Shown here piece by piece: positions 25,972 to 35,969 of a DNA stretch of 64,000 nt. The notes beneath the pieces are model-generated. The model made no database searches. It was not told the origin of the DNA and saw only the letters and a list, made by a program, of their open reading frames with translations. Source of the stretch: JAJEBT01 sp965221485. Its GTDB lineage: Bacteria; Pseudomonadota; Alphaproteobacteria; MPNO01; UBA830. The position numbers and the translations under genes are program-made. Every line of letters begins with the position of its first letter. Position 1 is the stretch's first letter. The DNA lies in assembly GCA_965221485.1 (NCBI GenBank), contig OZ244893.1:3472001-3536000 (forward strand). The letters run 5' to 3'.

Positions 25972-26235
25972 ATGCACCAGGCACCTCTCTCTGCCGATCA
26001 TATGCTCGATATCACACGGGAGGTCTGTCCGATGACCTTCGTGCGGACGCGCCTGAAAGTGGAAGCCATGGCGCCCGGCGAACTGCTCGAAATCCGCCTC
26101 GCCGGAGAGGAACCTGGTCGCAACGTCCCCGAATCCCTGACCGAACTGGGTCACGAAATCCTGATCCTGACGCCGCTGGACGAACGGACAGAGACCGGAC
26201 TTCCGATCTACAGGCTCGTTGTCCGGAAATCCTGA
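25972..26235 (+). CDS. TusA-family sulfurtransferase-like protein
   Basis: 87 residues. The TusA/SirA core is clear: LDITREVCPMTFVRTRLKVE with the single conserved cysteine of the CPxP-type motif (here CPMT), then LLEIRLAGEEPGRNVPESL and a C-terminal strand. TusA-like proteins pass sulfur as a persulfide on that cysteine. The partner here is unknown. The gene converges on rimI and overlaps it by 28 bases at the 3' ends. Confidence 0.85.
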   Translation: MHQAPLSADHMLDITREVCPMTFVRTRLKVEAMAPGELLEIRLAGEEPGRNVPESLTELGHEILILTPLDERTETGLPIYRLVVRKS

Positions 26236-26732
26236 GGGCTACGAGCGACATCACCCTCCTGCAACGGAACCTCACGAAAATCGCGGCATAGCGTCAGCGC
26301 TGCCACACGGGATCCGTCACCAAGAGAGTAATAATCCGGACGGCGTCCCACCGGCACCAGCCCATATTGTCTATAGAGATTGCGGGCGGCACCATTGTCT
26401 TCCGCAACTTCCAGAAAGAGCTTGCACACTCCGGCACCCTGGACCTGGCTGAACACGCCCTCAAGCAGCATTTTCCCGAGGCCTCGGCCGCGAAACTCCG
26501 GCTCGACCGCAAGAGACAACAGTTCGCACTCATCGGCAGCAACCCGTGAAATCGCGAAACCCGAAATCGACCAGCGGCAATCCGATCGCACCGCAAGACC
26601 ACTCGTGCCCTGCATTTCCAGAACCTGCCGGATCAGGGCGCCGCTCCAGGCGTCCTCAAATGACAAGGCATGAATGCGTGCAATCACCCCGATATCCTCT
26701 TCACGAACCGGAGACAGTGACCAGCGGATCAT
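26208..26732 (-). CDS. rimI: ribosomal protein S18-alanine N-acetyltransferase-like GNAT protein
   Basis: 174 residues from ATG 26732, which overlaps the tsaB stop as ATGA. The GNAT fold is visible: VREEDIGVIARIHALSFEDAW, the acetyl-CoA loop EFRGRGLGKMLLEG (Q/RxxGxG/A), and EVAEDNGAARNLYRQYG with the typical N..A..LY. RimI acetylates the N-terminus of ribosomal protein bS18 and often follows tsaB. The C-terminus is a little longer than in E. coli. Confidence 0.9.
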   Translation of the reverse strand: MIRWSLSPVREEDIGVIARIHALSFEDAWSGALIRQVLEMQGTSGLAVRSDCRWSISGFAISRVAADECELLSLAVEPEFRGRGLGKMLLEGVFSQVQGAGVCKLFLEVAEDNGAARNLYRQYGLVPVGRRPDYYSLGDGSRVAALTLCRDFREVPLQEGDVARSPQDFRTTSL

Positions 26733-27424
26733 GCCGGAGCCACCGTGTGAGGCCGGGGTGACGTGGTCGCGGCACGGCGCAGGTAGAGCGGGCACAGACC
26801 ATGGTCGGTCACGGTGTCGTCCACCGGGGTTCGATTGGCGAGCCGAGCGATATCAGCGGCGTTCGGTATGACGTCGCCGGGATGAATTGACAGATCGGAC
26901 GCAAGATCCGGGCATGCCGATACGAGCGCCGGAACCGCATTTCCGGTGACCACGCAGGGCGTGTTCGCCAACTGCTCGCACAATTCCTGAATGGTGGCAA
27001 TCATCGGCTCCGCTTCCGGAACGCCATCCACACCGAATTTCTGGACAAAGCAGTCTGAGCGGCGGGTGTCGAGAACGCAGAGCACGGGCGATCGGTAGCC
27101 GCTGTCCTCGAGAGCGCGCCAGGCAACAGCCCACAGGCTGGAAAGGCCGACCGGGCGGGCGCCGGTAGCGAGAACAAGGCCCTTGGCTGCCGCAAGGCCG
27201 GTTCGAATGCCGGTAAAGGATCCGGGTCCCACCGTGACTCCCACAGTCCGGATGGTGGACGGGGAAACACCGGCCCGCTTCAGGACCCTTTCAATCATGG
27301 GAACCAGAACCGCTGCATGCCCGTGCGTGCGCATCTCGCGCTCTTCGGAAAGGGTCTCGTCACCGTCATTCAGGGCCACAGAACACGCCTCTGAAGTCGT
27401 ATCGAAGGCAAGCGTCAGCGACAT
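26729..27424 (-). CDS. tsaB: tRNA t6A synthesis protein TsaB
   Basis: 231 residues, the family length. LAFDTTSEACSVAL opens the ASKHA fold and GVTVGPGSFTGIRTGLAAAKG is the family signature (GPGSFTGxR). TsaB scaffolds the TsaBDE complex that adds threonylcarbamoyl to A37 of ANN-decoding tRNAs. It is coupled to rimI downstream. Divergent from the VanX-like gene with 77 bases between. Confidence 0.93.
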   Translation of the reverse strand: MSLTLAFDTTSEACSVALNDGDETLSEEREMRTHGHAAVLVPMIERVLKRAGVSPSTIRTVGVTVGPGSFTGIRTGLAAAKGLVLATGARPVGLSSLWAVAWRALEDSGYRSPVLCVLDTRRSDCFVQKFGVDGVPEAEPMIATIQELCEQLANTPCVVTGNAVPALVSACPDLASDLSIHPGDVIPNAADIARLANRTPVDDTVTDHGLCPLYLRRAATTSPRPHTVAPA

Positions 27425-27501
27425 TGATGACCGCCTTCTTCAAAGTGCCCGGCTGTGCCATCATGCCGGCCGGACCACACAGGCGAGTGGCAGGAGATTC
27501 C

Positions 27502-28056
27502 ATGCAACTGGTTGAGATTACGGCGCCGGATTTCGATGTCATCCTCGATATCGTCTACGCCACCGAACACAATTTCACCGGGCAGCCCATCTACAGCCGG
27601 GCAGCCTGCTATCTTCACGAGGATGCGGCCTTTGCCCTGAAGCGGGCCATTGACCTTGCCGCGGTTCACGGGATGAAACTTCTGGTCTTTGATGGTCTTC
27701 GTCCGACCGAGGCCCAGGAAGCCATGTGGCGCCATACACCCGACCCGGAGTTTCTGACCGACCCGCGGATCGGCTCTCCGCACTCGCGGGGAGTGGCGAT
27801 TGACCTGACCCTTCTCGATGCGAACGGTGTTGCCCTCGAAATGGGAACCGCCTTTGATGCCTTTACGCCGCGATCCTTTCATGGATCCCTCGAAATCAGC
27901 CGTGAAGCCCAGGCCAACCGGCATTTTCTTCTCGGGCTGATGACCGCAGCCGGCTGGGATTTTTTCCGCAACGAATGGTGGCACTACCAGCTGTTCGACT
28001 CCAGGCGCTACGACCTGTTCGGTGACAAGGATTTGCCCGAACCCATGATGGGGTGA
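27502..28056 (+). CDS. D-alanyl-D-alanine dipeptidase (VanX/DdpX family)
   Basis: 184 residues from ATG 27502, preceded by AGGAG at ideal spacing. The zinc and catalytic motifs of the M15D peptidases are complete: DGLRPTEAQ, SPHSRGVAIDLTL (SxHxxGxAxD) and EWWHY. DdpX hydrolyses D-Ala-D-Ala in the cytoplasm or periplasm, releasing D-Ala from wall turnover. VanX does so in vancomycin-resistant bacteria. No vanHA genes are here, so recycling is the likely role. No signal peptide is seen with this start. Confidence 0.9.
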   Translation: MQLVEITAPDFDVILDIVYATEHNFTGQPIYSRAACYLHEDAAFALKRAIDLAAVHGMKLLVFDGLRPTEAQEAMWRHTPDPEFLTDPRIGSPHSRGVAIDLTLLDANGVALEMGTAFDAFTPRSFHGSLEISREAQANRHFLLGLMTAAGWDFFRNEWWHYQLFDSRRYDLFGDKDLPEPMMG

Positions 28057-28117
28057 CGGACAGGCCCGAACCGCAAGGGCTCTGGGCCCGTCAGATCGAA
28101 CAGCAGAATGCTGCCCG

Positions 28118-28630
28118 TCATGTCAACTGGTCGATCTGCCATTCCTCGAGGTTTCCGGGAACGATTGTGATCGGGATGGGAAATTCCCCCGACATCTTGC
28201 CGCCGATGGAAGACACAAGAGGGCCAGGGCCCTTCTTGTCGGTGCCCGCACCCAGCACCAGGATCGAGATCCGCGGTTCTTCGCGAATCAGCTTGATTAT
28301 GGTCTCGGCCGGTTTTCCCTCGCGAATATAGAGAATGGGCATCTGTCCGGTCCAGTCCTGGGCGAGCGTGGCATATTGCTGCAGAAAGGCCTCTGCTTCC
28401 TCGCGGGCCTCCTCACGCATTTTTTCCTCAACGGCCATCCAGTGCTGGAATTCGGCGGGTTCCATGACATAGAGGAGCGCCATCTGGCCGCTGGTGCGGG
28501 TCGTCCTCCGCGCAGCGAAATAAATCGCATTCCGGCATTCTTCCGTGGAATCCACGACACAAAGGAAAATGCGCTCACTTCGATGTCCGCTTTTCTCCCT
28601 GGTCGTCTCTGAGGAGTTCTGGTCGCCCAC
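28118..28630 (-). CDS. universal stress protein UspA family
   Basis: 170 residues, GTG start at 28630. The Usp fold is evident: IFLCVVDSTEECRNAIYFA at the first strand and helix, and the ATP loop near the C-terminus (LVLGAGTDKKGPGPLVSSI), then PITIVPG. The central part is enriched in charged helix. It lies one base beyond the stop of the TIGR02186 gene, same strand, so it is probably part of that operon. Confidence 0.88.
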   Translation of the reverse strand: MGDQNSSETTREKSGHRSERIFLCVVDSTEECRNAIYFAARRTTRTSGQMALLYVMEPAEFQHWMAVEEKMREEAREEAEAFLQQYATLAQDWTGQMPILYIREGKPAETIIKLIREEPRISILVLGAGTDKKGPGPLVSSIGGKMSGEFPIPITIVPGNLEEWQIDQLT

Positions 28631-28631
28631 G

Positions 28632-29393
28632 TCATACTCTCCGGAAAATTAACCCTGCAAGCCATCCTGACAGCAGTGCGATCAGAATGGCAACCACTCC
28701 ATAGAGCGCCGACTGCTCGTGTGCAAAGCTGAACAGCCGTGCTTCCAGCCCATCCTTCCGAACCGTGAGCGGCGTCTGTTCCTGGGTCACAAGCCGGCCG
28801 TCGCGGAACAGATAGATCGACGCAAGATAGTCCCCGGTCGGCACGGTTGCCGGGAAGGGGATACTGGTTCGGAACAGGCGGCCTTCCTTGACCGTGATGC
28901 CTGACGCCGCCTCTCCATAGAGGCCAAGACGCCGCTTGTTGCGGAACAGGGCCTCGCGGAATTTGCCCTCTTCTTGCGGAGAAAGCGACGTGGAGGCCTT
29001 GAAATCCAGGGACCCCGTCCCGATCCCGAGCTGCGCCAGCACCGTGGTGGGTGCGATCTGGTCCAGGTTGCGCGACGCCGCAACACGATAATAGGCCGGG
29101 GCATTCCGGAACGTGACGGAATTGCCGTTCACCCATATTCCTGCAACCTGGGTCTTGCGCCGTACGATCTCGTTTCGCCGGGGGCCTTCAATCGTCACGA
29201 TGATGTCCCCGGGGCCCTCCGTCGTTCCGAAAAGAAGCAATTCTGCGCCCGTGAAGCCTGTGGTGATCGCGACTTCACGGTCCGACAGATCGGCGATGAT
29301 TGTCGCCGCACCGACGCCTCGCGACAGCCCGAGAGCCACGGCAAGCAGCAACAGCCAGCCCCCGGCCCGGAGGAGTCTTGTCCGCCGGCTCAA
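28632..29393 (-). CDS. TIGR02186 family membrane-anchored protein
   Basis: 253 residues if TTG 29393 is used. This TTG overlaps the stop of the TauE gene (TTGA) and is followed by a signal peptide (GGWLLLLAVALGLSRGVGAA). The mature part (IIADLSDREVAITTGFTGAE, IWVNGNSVTFRNAP) is the alphaproteobacterial TIGR02186 family. A C-terminal membrane segment (VVAILIALLSGWLAGLIF) anchors it. TIGR02186 genes regularly follow TauE/SafE exporters, which suggests a joint transport function. Substrate unknown. Confidence 0.82.
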   Translation of the reverse strand: MSRRTRLLRAGGWLLLLAVALGLSRGVGAATIIADLSDREVAITTGFTGAELLLFGTTEGPGDIIVTIEGPRRNEIVRRKTQVAGIWVNGNSVTFRNAPAYYRVAASRNLDQIAPTTVLAQLGIGTGSLDFKASTSLSPQEEGKFREALFRNKRRLGLYGEAASGITVKEGRLFRTSIPFPATVPTGDYLASIYLFRDGRLVTQEQTPLTVRKDGLEARLFSFAHEQSALYGVVAILIALLSGWLAGLIFRRV

Positions 29394-30310
29394 TGGAGCC
29401 CCCCGCCCTGCAGCGAGTAGAGATCCGCGGGCGTCGCGATCAGGGTCCATGCAACGCGGATACAGACGGCGAGGACGATCAGGCCGAGTACGATCCGCAT
29501 CTGTTCTCCGCGCAGCCGGGTGCTGACCCGGGCTCCGAATTGTGCACCGATCACGCTGCCTATGATCAGCAGCAGTGCCAGAACAATATCGACCGTCTGG
29601 TTGTTGACAGCCTGCAGGAATGTAACGTTGGCGGTGACGAACACGATCTGAAACAGCGATGTGCCGACCACGACCGAAGTCGGCATGCCAAGCAGATAGA
29701 TCATCGCCGGAACCATGATAAACCCGCCGCCGACGCCCATGATTGCGGCAAGAATGCCCACCACGACGCCGATACCGAGCGGCAGCAACGCGCTGATATA
29801 CAACTTGGACCGCCGGAAGCGCATCTTGAACGGCAGACCGTGCAGCCAGTTGTGATGGTGCAGCTTGCGCGGCCGTGACGACTGTCTTCGGTTCCGAAAC
29901 CATGCCCGGGTGCTTTCGATCACCATCAACGTGCCGATGATCCCGAGGAACAGGACATAGGACACAGCAATCACGAAGTCGATCTGTCCGATACCGCGCA
30001 GGAAGGTGAAAAGCCAGACGCCCAGCGTTGAACCGATGAAGCCGCCGATCAGCAGAACCAGGCCCATCCGGATATCGACGCTCCCGCGCCGCCAATGGGC
30101 CAGGGCTCCGGAAACAGAAGCGGCTACGACCTGGTTGGCTTCGGTTCCGACGGCAACCGCCGGTGGAACGCCGATGAAGATGAGAAGGGGGGTCATGAGA
30201 AAACCGCCGCCGACACCGAACATTCCCGACAGAAAACCCACCATGCCCCCGAGGCCGAGCAACAGCAGGGCGTCGATAGACATTTCCGCGATGGGCAAAT
30301 AGATCTGCAT
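29390..30310 (-). CDS. TauE/SafE family sulfite/anion exporter-like permease
   Basis: 306 residues, about eight membrane segments. The two internal repeats carry the family glycine motifs: GMFGVGGGFLMTPLL in the first half and GVGGGFIMVPAMIYL in the second. The loop between halves is basic (NRRQSSRPRKLHHHN). Family members export sulfite, sulfoacetate or related organic acids. Downstream TIGR02186 and Usp genes are co-oriented. Confidence 0.9.
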   Translation of the reverse strand: MQIYLPIAEMSIDALLLLGLGGMVGFLSGMFGVGGGFLMTPLLIFIGVPPAVAVGTEANQVVAASVSGALAHWRRGSVDIRMGLVLLIGGFIGSTLGVWLFTFLRGIGQIDFVIAVSYVLFLGIIGTLMVIESTRAWFRNRRQSSRPRKLHHHNWLHGLPFKMRFRRSKLYISALLPLGIGVVVGILAAIMGVGGGFIMVPAMIYLLGMPTSVVVGTSLFQIVFVTANVTFLQAVNNQTVDIVLALLLIIGSVIGAQFGARVSTRLRGEQMRIVLGLIVLAVCIRVAWTLIATPADLYSLQGGGLH

Positions 30311-30382
30311 GTCAGGTCAGCGGGCTCATGATCCGTTCAGCGTGGTCCCTGCCGCTGTTGCCTTGATGCGGACGGCGCCCCG

Positions 30383-31381
30383 TCAGCTGGTGAGAAGACC
30401 GGCCACTTCATAAACCTGCTTTCTCACCTTGTCTGCAATCACGGAAGCACGCTCCGCACCTCGCTCCAGTATAGCGTCGATATGGGAAGGGTCGTTCATC
30501 AAACGACGCATCCGCTCCGAGATGGGCTTGAGGGTCTCGATGGCGAGATCGGCCAGAGCGGGTTTGAACTCGCCAAATCCGCGCCCGCCAAATTCATTCA
30601 GAACCTCGTCTGCGCCGGTCCGCGAAAGTGCAGCATAGATGCCGACGAGATTCGCAGCTTCCGGGCGTTGCGCAAGGCCATCTGGTTCGGAGGGCAATGC
30701 GGCAGGGTCGGTCTTCGCGCGGCGTATCTTTTTTGCAATATCGTCGGCAGAGTCCGTGAAATTGATACGGGACTGATCCGACGGGTCGGACTTGGACATC
30801 TTGCTCGAACCGTCACGAAGACTCATGACGCGGGTGGCTTCCCCAAAGATGAGAGGCTCGACGAGAGGGAACAGTTCGACACCGTAATCATGGTTGAACT
30901 TCTGGGCAATATCCCGCGTCAGTTCCAGATGCTGCTTCTGGTCTTCGCCGACCGGAACATGTGTGGCCAGGTAGGAGAGAATGTCGGAAGCCATCAGGGT
31001 GGGGTAGGAAAAGAGCCCGACCGAAGCGTTCTCGCGGTTCTTGCCGGCCTTTTCCTTGAACTGGGTCATTCGGTTCAGCCAGCCCATCCGCGCGACACAG
31101 TTGAAGATCCATGCAATCTGCGTATGAGCGGCCACGCGGCTCTGGTTGAATATGATGCTGCGCTCCGGATCAATGCCGGCTGCGACAAAGGCAGCCGTGA
31201 CTTCCCGGGTGTGCAACGGAAGCTCGGTCGGCTCCTGCCACTGCGTGAGCGCATGCAGATCGACCACGCAATAGATGCATTCAAAGTCATTCTGCAGATC
31301 GACAAAATTGCGAATTGCGCCGAGATAGTTGCCGAGGTGAAGATTGCCCGTAGGCTGCACACCGGAGAATATCCGGTTCAT
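30383..31381 (-). CDS. trpS: tryptophanyl-tRNA synthetase
   Basis: 332 residues from ATG 31381. A longer frame continues into murJ but has no homology there. Class I signatures: GVQPTGNLHLGNYLG (HIGH-like) and GSSKMSKSDPS (KMSKS). It charges tRNA-Trp. It follows murJ by 40 bases on the same strand. The order glnD-murJ-trpS is common in alphaproteobacteria. Confidence 0.96.
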   Translation of the reverse strand: MNRIFSGVQPTGNLHLGNYLGAIRNFVDLQNDFECIYCVVDLHALTQWQEPTELPLHTREVTAAFVAAGIDPERSIIFNQSRVAAHTQIAWIFNCVARMGWLNRMTQFKEKAGKNRENASVGLFSYPTLMASDILSYLATHVPVGEDQKQHLELTRDIAQKFNHDYGVELFPLVEPLIFGEATRVMSLRDGSSKMSKSDPSDQSRINFTDSADDIAKKIRRAKTDPAALPSEPDGLAQRPEAANLVGIYAALSRTGADEVLNEFGGRGFGEFKPALADLAIETLKPISERMRRLMNDPSHIDAILERGAERASVIADKVRKQVYEVAGLLTS

Positions 31382-31421
31382 GACCTGATCCTGACTGGTT
31401 GCAAGAGGGCGGGTTATGGCC

Positions 31422-32972
31422 TCAACCCGGTGAACGGTCAAGCATCGCCTTGAGATCGGCAAGCCGGGCGGCCCCCGATACGAACGCCAGAAGCGAGAAG
31501 ACACCCATCCCCAGGGCGACAACAGCGGTGAGTGCTGCTGCACGGTGCCATGAACCCGGATCCAGGAAGCCGTCAAGCCCGCTTGCTGCCAGCCAGAGCG
31601 TTGCTGCCATGACGGCGGCACAGGCAACAACACGGGGAACCGTACGACACAATCTTGCATCGGGCGCGAAGTCACCGCGTCGTGCCAGAATCCGGTAAAG
31701 GAAAAAGGCATTGACCCACGATGAGATCGTGGTCGCAAGAGCGATCCCCACATGCAGAAAGGGTCCCATCAGAAGAAGATTCAGGCCAATATTCAGGACC
31801 ACGCAGACAGCCGCGACCTTGACAGGGGTGATCGTGTCCCCGCGGGCAAAGAACCCTGGGGCCAGCACCTTTACGAGTACAAACGCAGGAAGTCCTGCAG
31901 CGTAGGCGGCGAGTGCCGCAGCCGTCGCTGCCGTCTCCGCGGCGCCAAATGCGCCGCGCTCGAACAGCGCCCCGACCACCAGTTCCGGAACAACCAGCAA
32001 GGCCGCGGCCGCGGGGATAGTGAGAAGCAGTGCAAATTCCGCTGCCCGGTTCATGCTGTCGGCAGCTTCGCTGACCTTGCCCTCCCGGATCTGGCGCGAC
32101 AGAAGAGGAAGCAGTGCGGTGCCGACGGCAACCCCCACGACACCCAGGGGAAGCTGGTTGATCCGGTCGGCAAAATACAGAAAGGAGACCGAACCCTGGG
32201 GCAGCAGGGAGGCGATCACGATATCAATCAGCAGATTGATCTGATAGACGCCGGCACCGATGACGCCGGGCGCCATCAGGATCAGAAACTGGCGGACGCG
32301 CGGGGTCAGGCGAGGACGCGGCAACCTGAGTGCGAAACCCGCGCGATGACAGGCGAAGACAAGCCCCAGGAACTGGGCAACTCCAGCTGCCGCCACGCCC
32401 CAGGCTAGGGCATGTCCGGGCGTTTCGAGATACGGCGCCAGACCGAGCATGGCAGCAATCAGGAACAGATTCAGCACGATCGGAGCGGCAGCGGCAGCGG
32501 CGAACCGCCCAAGTGCGTTCAGGATGCCGCTCAACTGCGAAGCAAGGGAAATGAACAGCAGATAGGGAAACGTGATTTGCGCCAGTGTGACCGCGAGATC
32601 GAAACGATAGGGATCGTCCGTGAAGCCGGGGGCAATCCCGTGCATGGCCCAGGGCATCGCTACCTGGAGCAGTGTGACCAGTATCAGGAGGGTGATCAGG
32701 GCGATTGACAGGACTTCCTGGGCGAATTCCCGCGCGACATCCTTGCCTTCGGCCACCATCCGTTGCGTGAAGAGAGGGACAAACGCAGCGCTGAAGGCGC
32801 CTTCGGCAAACAGCCGGCGAAAGAAGTTTGGCAGCTTGAAAGCGACGATGAAGGCATCTGCAACCGGACCTACTCCGACGATGGCTGCAATCAGAATGTC
32901 GCGAATGAAGCCCAGAATTCGGCTGACCATGGTCAGGCTGCCGACGGTGACAATGGAGCGCAACAGGATCAT
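31422..32972 (-). CDS. murJ: lipid II flippase MurJ
   Basis: 516 residues with about fourteen hydrophobic segments. The N-terminus MVSRILGFIRDILIAAIVG and ADAFIVAFKLPNFFRRLFAE is the MurJ signature, including the central-cavity arginines. It moves lipid II across the inner membrane for peptidoglycan synthesis. Lies between glnD (141 bases upstream) and trpS. Confidence 0.95.
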   Translation of the reverse strand: MILLRSIVTVGSLTMVSRILGFIRDILIAAIVGVGPVADAFIVAFKLPNFFRRLFAEGAFSAAFVPLFTQRMVAEGKDVAREFAQEVLSIALITLLILVTLLQVAMPWAMHGIAPGFTDDPYRFDLAVTLAQITFPYLLFISLASQLSGILNALGRFAAAAAAPIVLNLFLIAAMLGLAPYLETPGHALAWGVAAAGVAQFLGLVFACHRAGFALRLPRPRLTPRVRQFLILMAPGVIGAGVYQINLLIDIVIASLLPQGSVSFLYFADRINQLPLGVVGVAVGTALLPLLSRQIREGKVSEAADSMNRAAEFALLLTIPAAAALLVVPELVVGALFERGAFGAAETAATAAALAAYAAGLPAFVLVKVLAPGFFARGDTITPVKVAAVCVVLNIGLNLLLMGPFLHVGIALATTISSWVNAFFLYRILARRGDFAPDARLCRTVPRVVACAAVMAATLWLAASGLDGFLDPGSWHRAAALTAVVALGMGVFSLLAFVSGAARLADLKAMLDRSPG

Positions 32973-33113
32973 GACAACAGGTCCCCTGCAACCCGCGGTA
33001 TTACCGGCAGGATCTCCGTCATCATGGACACCGGTTCCCGAAGACCCTGTGATCGCTCGACCAGGCAGGGATCCTTGTCTGTAGAGGCAGGCGGGTCGGG
33101 TGGGTTGGCGAGA

Positions 33114-35969
33114 TCAGGCAGGAATCCTTTCCGCGGATTTCCCGGTCGCCGGCGGGGTCTCCTGCTGCCCGGCAATTTGCCCGTCGTCAATTACAAGTGT
33201 CGGGTCCCTGTCTGCAATGACATTCAGCAACGATGTGCGGATTTCGTCGAGCTTGCGCTCGTGGGTAATCTGCAAACCGAAAATGTCTTTCACGTAGAAC
33301 ACGTCGATTGCCGTTTCTCCGAACGTGGCAATGTGGGCAGAGCCAATCTGCAGGCTCAGCGATGACAGACAGCGGGTCAGGTCATAGAGAAGGCCGGTCC
33401 GATCGCGAGCCTCGACCTCGATCACGGTGTGGGTCCTGCTGGCATTGTTGTCGATGAGAATGCGGGGGGCTACCTTGAACACCCTGGTTCTGCTGGGAAT
33501 CGACGACACATTCTCGAGTTCGCTGCGGGGCCGAAGTTGACCGGCAAGCGTCTGTTCGATCCGGACATAAAGGCGGGCGAGTTTGTCGCGGCGCTTGAGG
33601 GGCCCGCCAGCAGCATCCTGAACCCAGAAGGTATCGAGCGCCATGCCGTCATGGGTGGTGAAGATCTTTGCATCGACAATGCTGGCACCGCTGATGGCCA
33701 TGGCACCAGCAATGCGGGAAAAAAACCCGTGGTGATCGGGTGCATATACAGCAATTGCAGTCGCAGCCCGTTCATCGTCGATCCTGTTGCTGATCGTCAG
33801 GTCCTGGGCTCCGGCTTCTGCCTCATGGACGAGCCTTGCATGCCAGGCATGGGTCTCCGCATTGAGTGACAACCAGTAGGCTTCGGTTCCCCGGGCAACA
33901 TGCGCCTCGATCGCATCATCCGACAGGTCGGGCAGTTTGGCACGCATCGCTGCCTGGGCCTGGGCCACCCGTTCGGGCCGCCCGCCCACGCGACTGGTCC
34001 CCGTCAGGCGCTCTTCGGCGATATCGTACAGCTCGCCCAGCAGGGAGGATTTCCATGCATTCCAGACATTGGGCCCCACCGCCCGGATATCCGCACAGGT
34101 GAGCGTGAGGAGCAGGCGCAGACGCTCGACCGACTGCACGATTGCGCAGAAGTCGGTCACGGTCTGCGGATCGTCGAGATCACGGCGGAAGGCGGTATTG
34201 CTCATCAGGAGGTGGTAGCGCACCAGCCATTCGGCGGTGTCTGTCTCTTCCTCCGTGAGGCCAAATCTGGGACCGAGATTTTGCGCGATCTCGGCGCCAA
34301 GTTCGGAATGGTCGCCTCCTCGGCCCTTGGCAATGTCATGAAGCAGGATGGCGACATACAGAGCGCGTCGTGACGCGATTTTGCGGATAGCCCGGGTCGC
34401 GGTGGGCATTTCCCGGGCGTACTTGCCGTCCTCGATGCCATGCAGGATTCCAACCGCAAAAACGGTATGCTCGTCCACTGTGAACACATGATACATGTCG
34501 TGTTGCATCTGGGCGACAACGCGGCCGAAATCAGGAACAAACCGGCCGAACACTCCGGACTCATTCAGCCGCCGCAAGGTAATCTCGGCGTCGCGGGACG
34601 ACGTCAGCATTTCGAGGAACAGCCGGTTGGCGCTTTCGTCGTCGCGAATCCCGTCGATCAGGGACAGATTGCGGGTCACGGTGCGCAGGGCTTTCGGGTG
34701 AATATCCACCTGTTCCTGCTGGGCCGTGTGGAACATTTCCAGGATCTTGACCGGATTTTCGCGCAGGACGCGGCCACTCTTGACTGAAAGGCGCCCGCCG
34801 TCATACACGAAACCCTCGGGCGCCTTGCGGAGCCATTCCAGCGAGGGCAGGCGGAAACGCGACTTGCGCTGGTGTTCTGCCTCAAGTGCGGCACAGAATA
34901 TGCGCGTCAGATTGCCGATTTCCTTGGCCACCAGATAATAGCGTTTCATGAAACGCTCGACGCTTTTGGCGGTCGCGCGGTTGCGATAGCCCAAAAGACT
35001 GGCGATCTGCGGCTGGAGGTCGAAGGTCAGTGTGTCTTCACCGCGCCCGGTCGCGTAATGGAGGTGGCAGCGCACCTCCCAGAGATACCGATGCGCGCGC
35101 TCGAAGCGGCTTGCCTCCTTCTCCGTGAGGACCTTGCAGCCGACCAGGTTCGAAACATCGTCGATGCGGTACAGATACTTGCCGATCCAGTACAGGGTCT
35201 GAAGGTCCCGCAGGCCGCCTTTGCCTTCCTTTATGTTGGGCTCGAGGACATAGCGGGAATCGCCCATCCGCTTGTGGCGTGCATCGCGTTCCGCCAGCTT
35301 GGCCTCGACAAAGTCAGGCCCGTTATCCTTGACAACCTCGTTCAGAAAGCGGTGACGCAGTTCACCAAAGAGTTGCCGGTCGCCCCAGAGGCAGCGCGCC
35401 TCGAGAAGGGCGGTCTTGATCGTCAGGTCGCTGCGCGCCAGCCGCAGGCAATTGTCGACGCTGCGTACCGAATGGCCGACCTTGAATTTCAGGTCCCACA
35501 ACATGTAAAGGATGAATTCGATGACCTGCTCCTGGCGGGGCGTTTCCTTGTAGGGAAGCAGAAAAAGGAGATCGATGTCCGAATGCGGAGCCAGTTCACC
35601 GCGTCCGTAGCCCCCGACGGCAGCTACGGTCAGCCGATCCGTCCGGGTGGGATTCGCGGCCGGATAGAGATGGAGAGCCGCAATGTCGTGGGTGACCCGA
35701 ATGATCTGGTCCGCAAGAAATGCCAGCGACATGGCCGTGAGACGGCCGTCAGCCTCGTCCTGATCGAAGCGGCGGCGAATTTCCGTCTGGCCGTTTTCCA
35801 GCGCATCCTTGAGGAGCGCCAGTGAGGCCGAGCGCAGGGTCTGTGGCGTGTGGTATTCGTCGATCAGATTATCGATCTCTTGCATAAGCGCGGAACGGTC
35901 GATAATCCGGCGCTGCTCCGGAATCTGTCGGAAGGGATTGTGTTGTCGTGTCGCCATGGTGACTGCCAT
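33114..35969 (-). CDS. glnD: PII uridylyltransferase / uridylyl-removing enzyme
   Basis: 951 residues from ATG 35969; ATG 35957 is an alternative. Domains in order: nucleotidyltransferase with GGYGRGELAPHSDIDLLFL (residues about 130-150), a helical region, HD phosphohydrolase with LLHDIAKGRGGDHSELG, and two C-terminal ACT domains. GlnD senses glutamine and modifies PII proteins to control nitrogen assimilation. The region upstream normally leads to mutS in related genomes. Here about 9.8 kb intervenes. Confidence 0.95.
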   Translation of the reverse strand: MAVTMATRQHNPFRQIPEQRRIIDRSALMQEIDNLIDEYHTPQTLRSASLALLKDALENGQTEIRRRFDQDEADGRLTAMSLAFLADQIIRVTHDIAALHLYPAANPTRTDRLTVAAVGGYGRGELAPHSDIDLLFLLPYKETPRQEQVIEFILYMLWDLKFKVGHSVRSVDNCLRLARSDLTIKTALLEARCLWGDRQLFGELRHRFLNEVVKDNGPDFVEAKLAERDARHKRMGDSRYVLEPNIKEGKGGLRDLQTLYWIGKYLYRIDDVSNLVGCKVLTEKEASRFERAHRYLWEVRCHLHYATGRGEDTLTFDLQPQIASLLGYRNRATAKSVERFMKRYYLVAKEIGNLTRIFCAALEAEHQRKSRFRLPSLEWLRKAPEGFVYDGGRLSVKSGRVLRENPVKILEMFHTAQQEQVDIHPKALRTVTRNLSLIDGIRDDESANRLFLEMLTSSRDAEITLRRLNESGVFGRFVPDFGRVVAQMQHDMYHVFTVDEHTVFAVGILHGIEDGKYAREMPTATRAIRKIASRRALYVAILLHDIAKGRGGDHSELGAEIAQNLGPRFGLTEEETDTAEWLVRYHLLMSNTAFRRDLDDPQTVTDFCAIVQSVERLRLLLTLTCADIRAVGPNVWNAWKSSLLGELYDIAEERLTGTSRVGGRPERVAQAQAAMRAKLPDLSDDAIEAHVARGTEAYWLSLNAETHAWHARLVHEAEAGAQDLTISNRIDDERAATAIAVYAPDHHGFFSRIAGAMAISGASIVDAKIFTTHDGMALDTFWVQDAAGGPLKRRDKLARLYVRIEQTLAGQLRPRSELENVSSIPSRTRVFKVAPRILIDNNASRTHTVIEVEARDRTGLLYDLTRCLSSLSLQIGSAHIATFGETAIDVFYVKDIFGLQITHERKLDEIRTSLLNVIADRDPTLVIDDGQIAGQQETPPATGKSAERIPA

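Noticed and set aside
25665..26154. Overlapping open frames on both strands upstream of the TusA-like gene
   Set aside because: No ribosome sites, no motifs, and codon composition unlike the neighbouring real genes.
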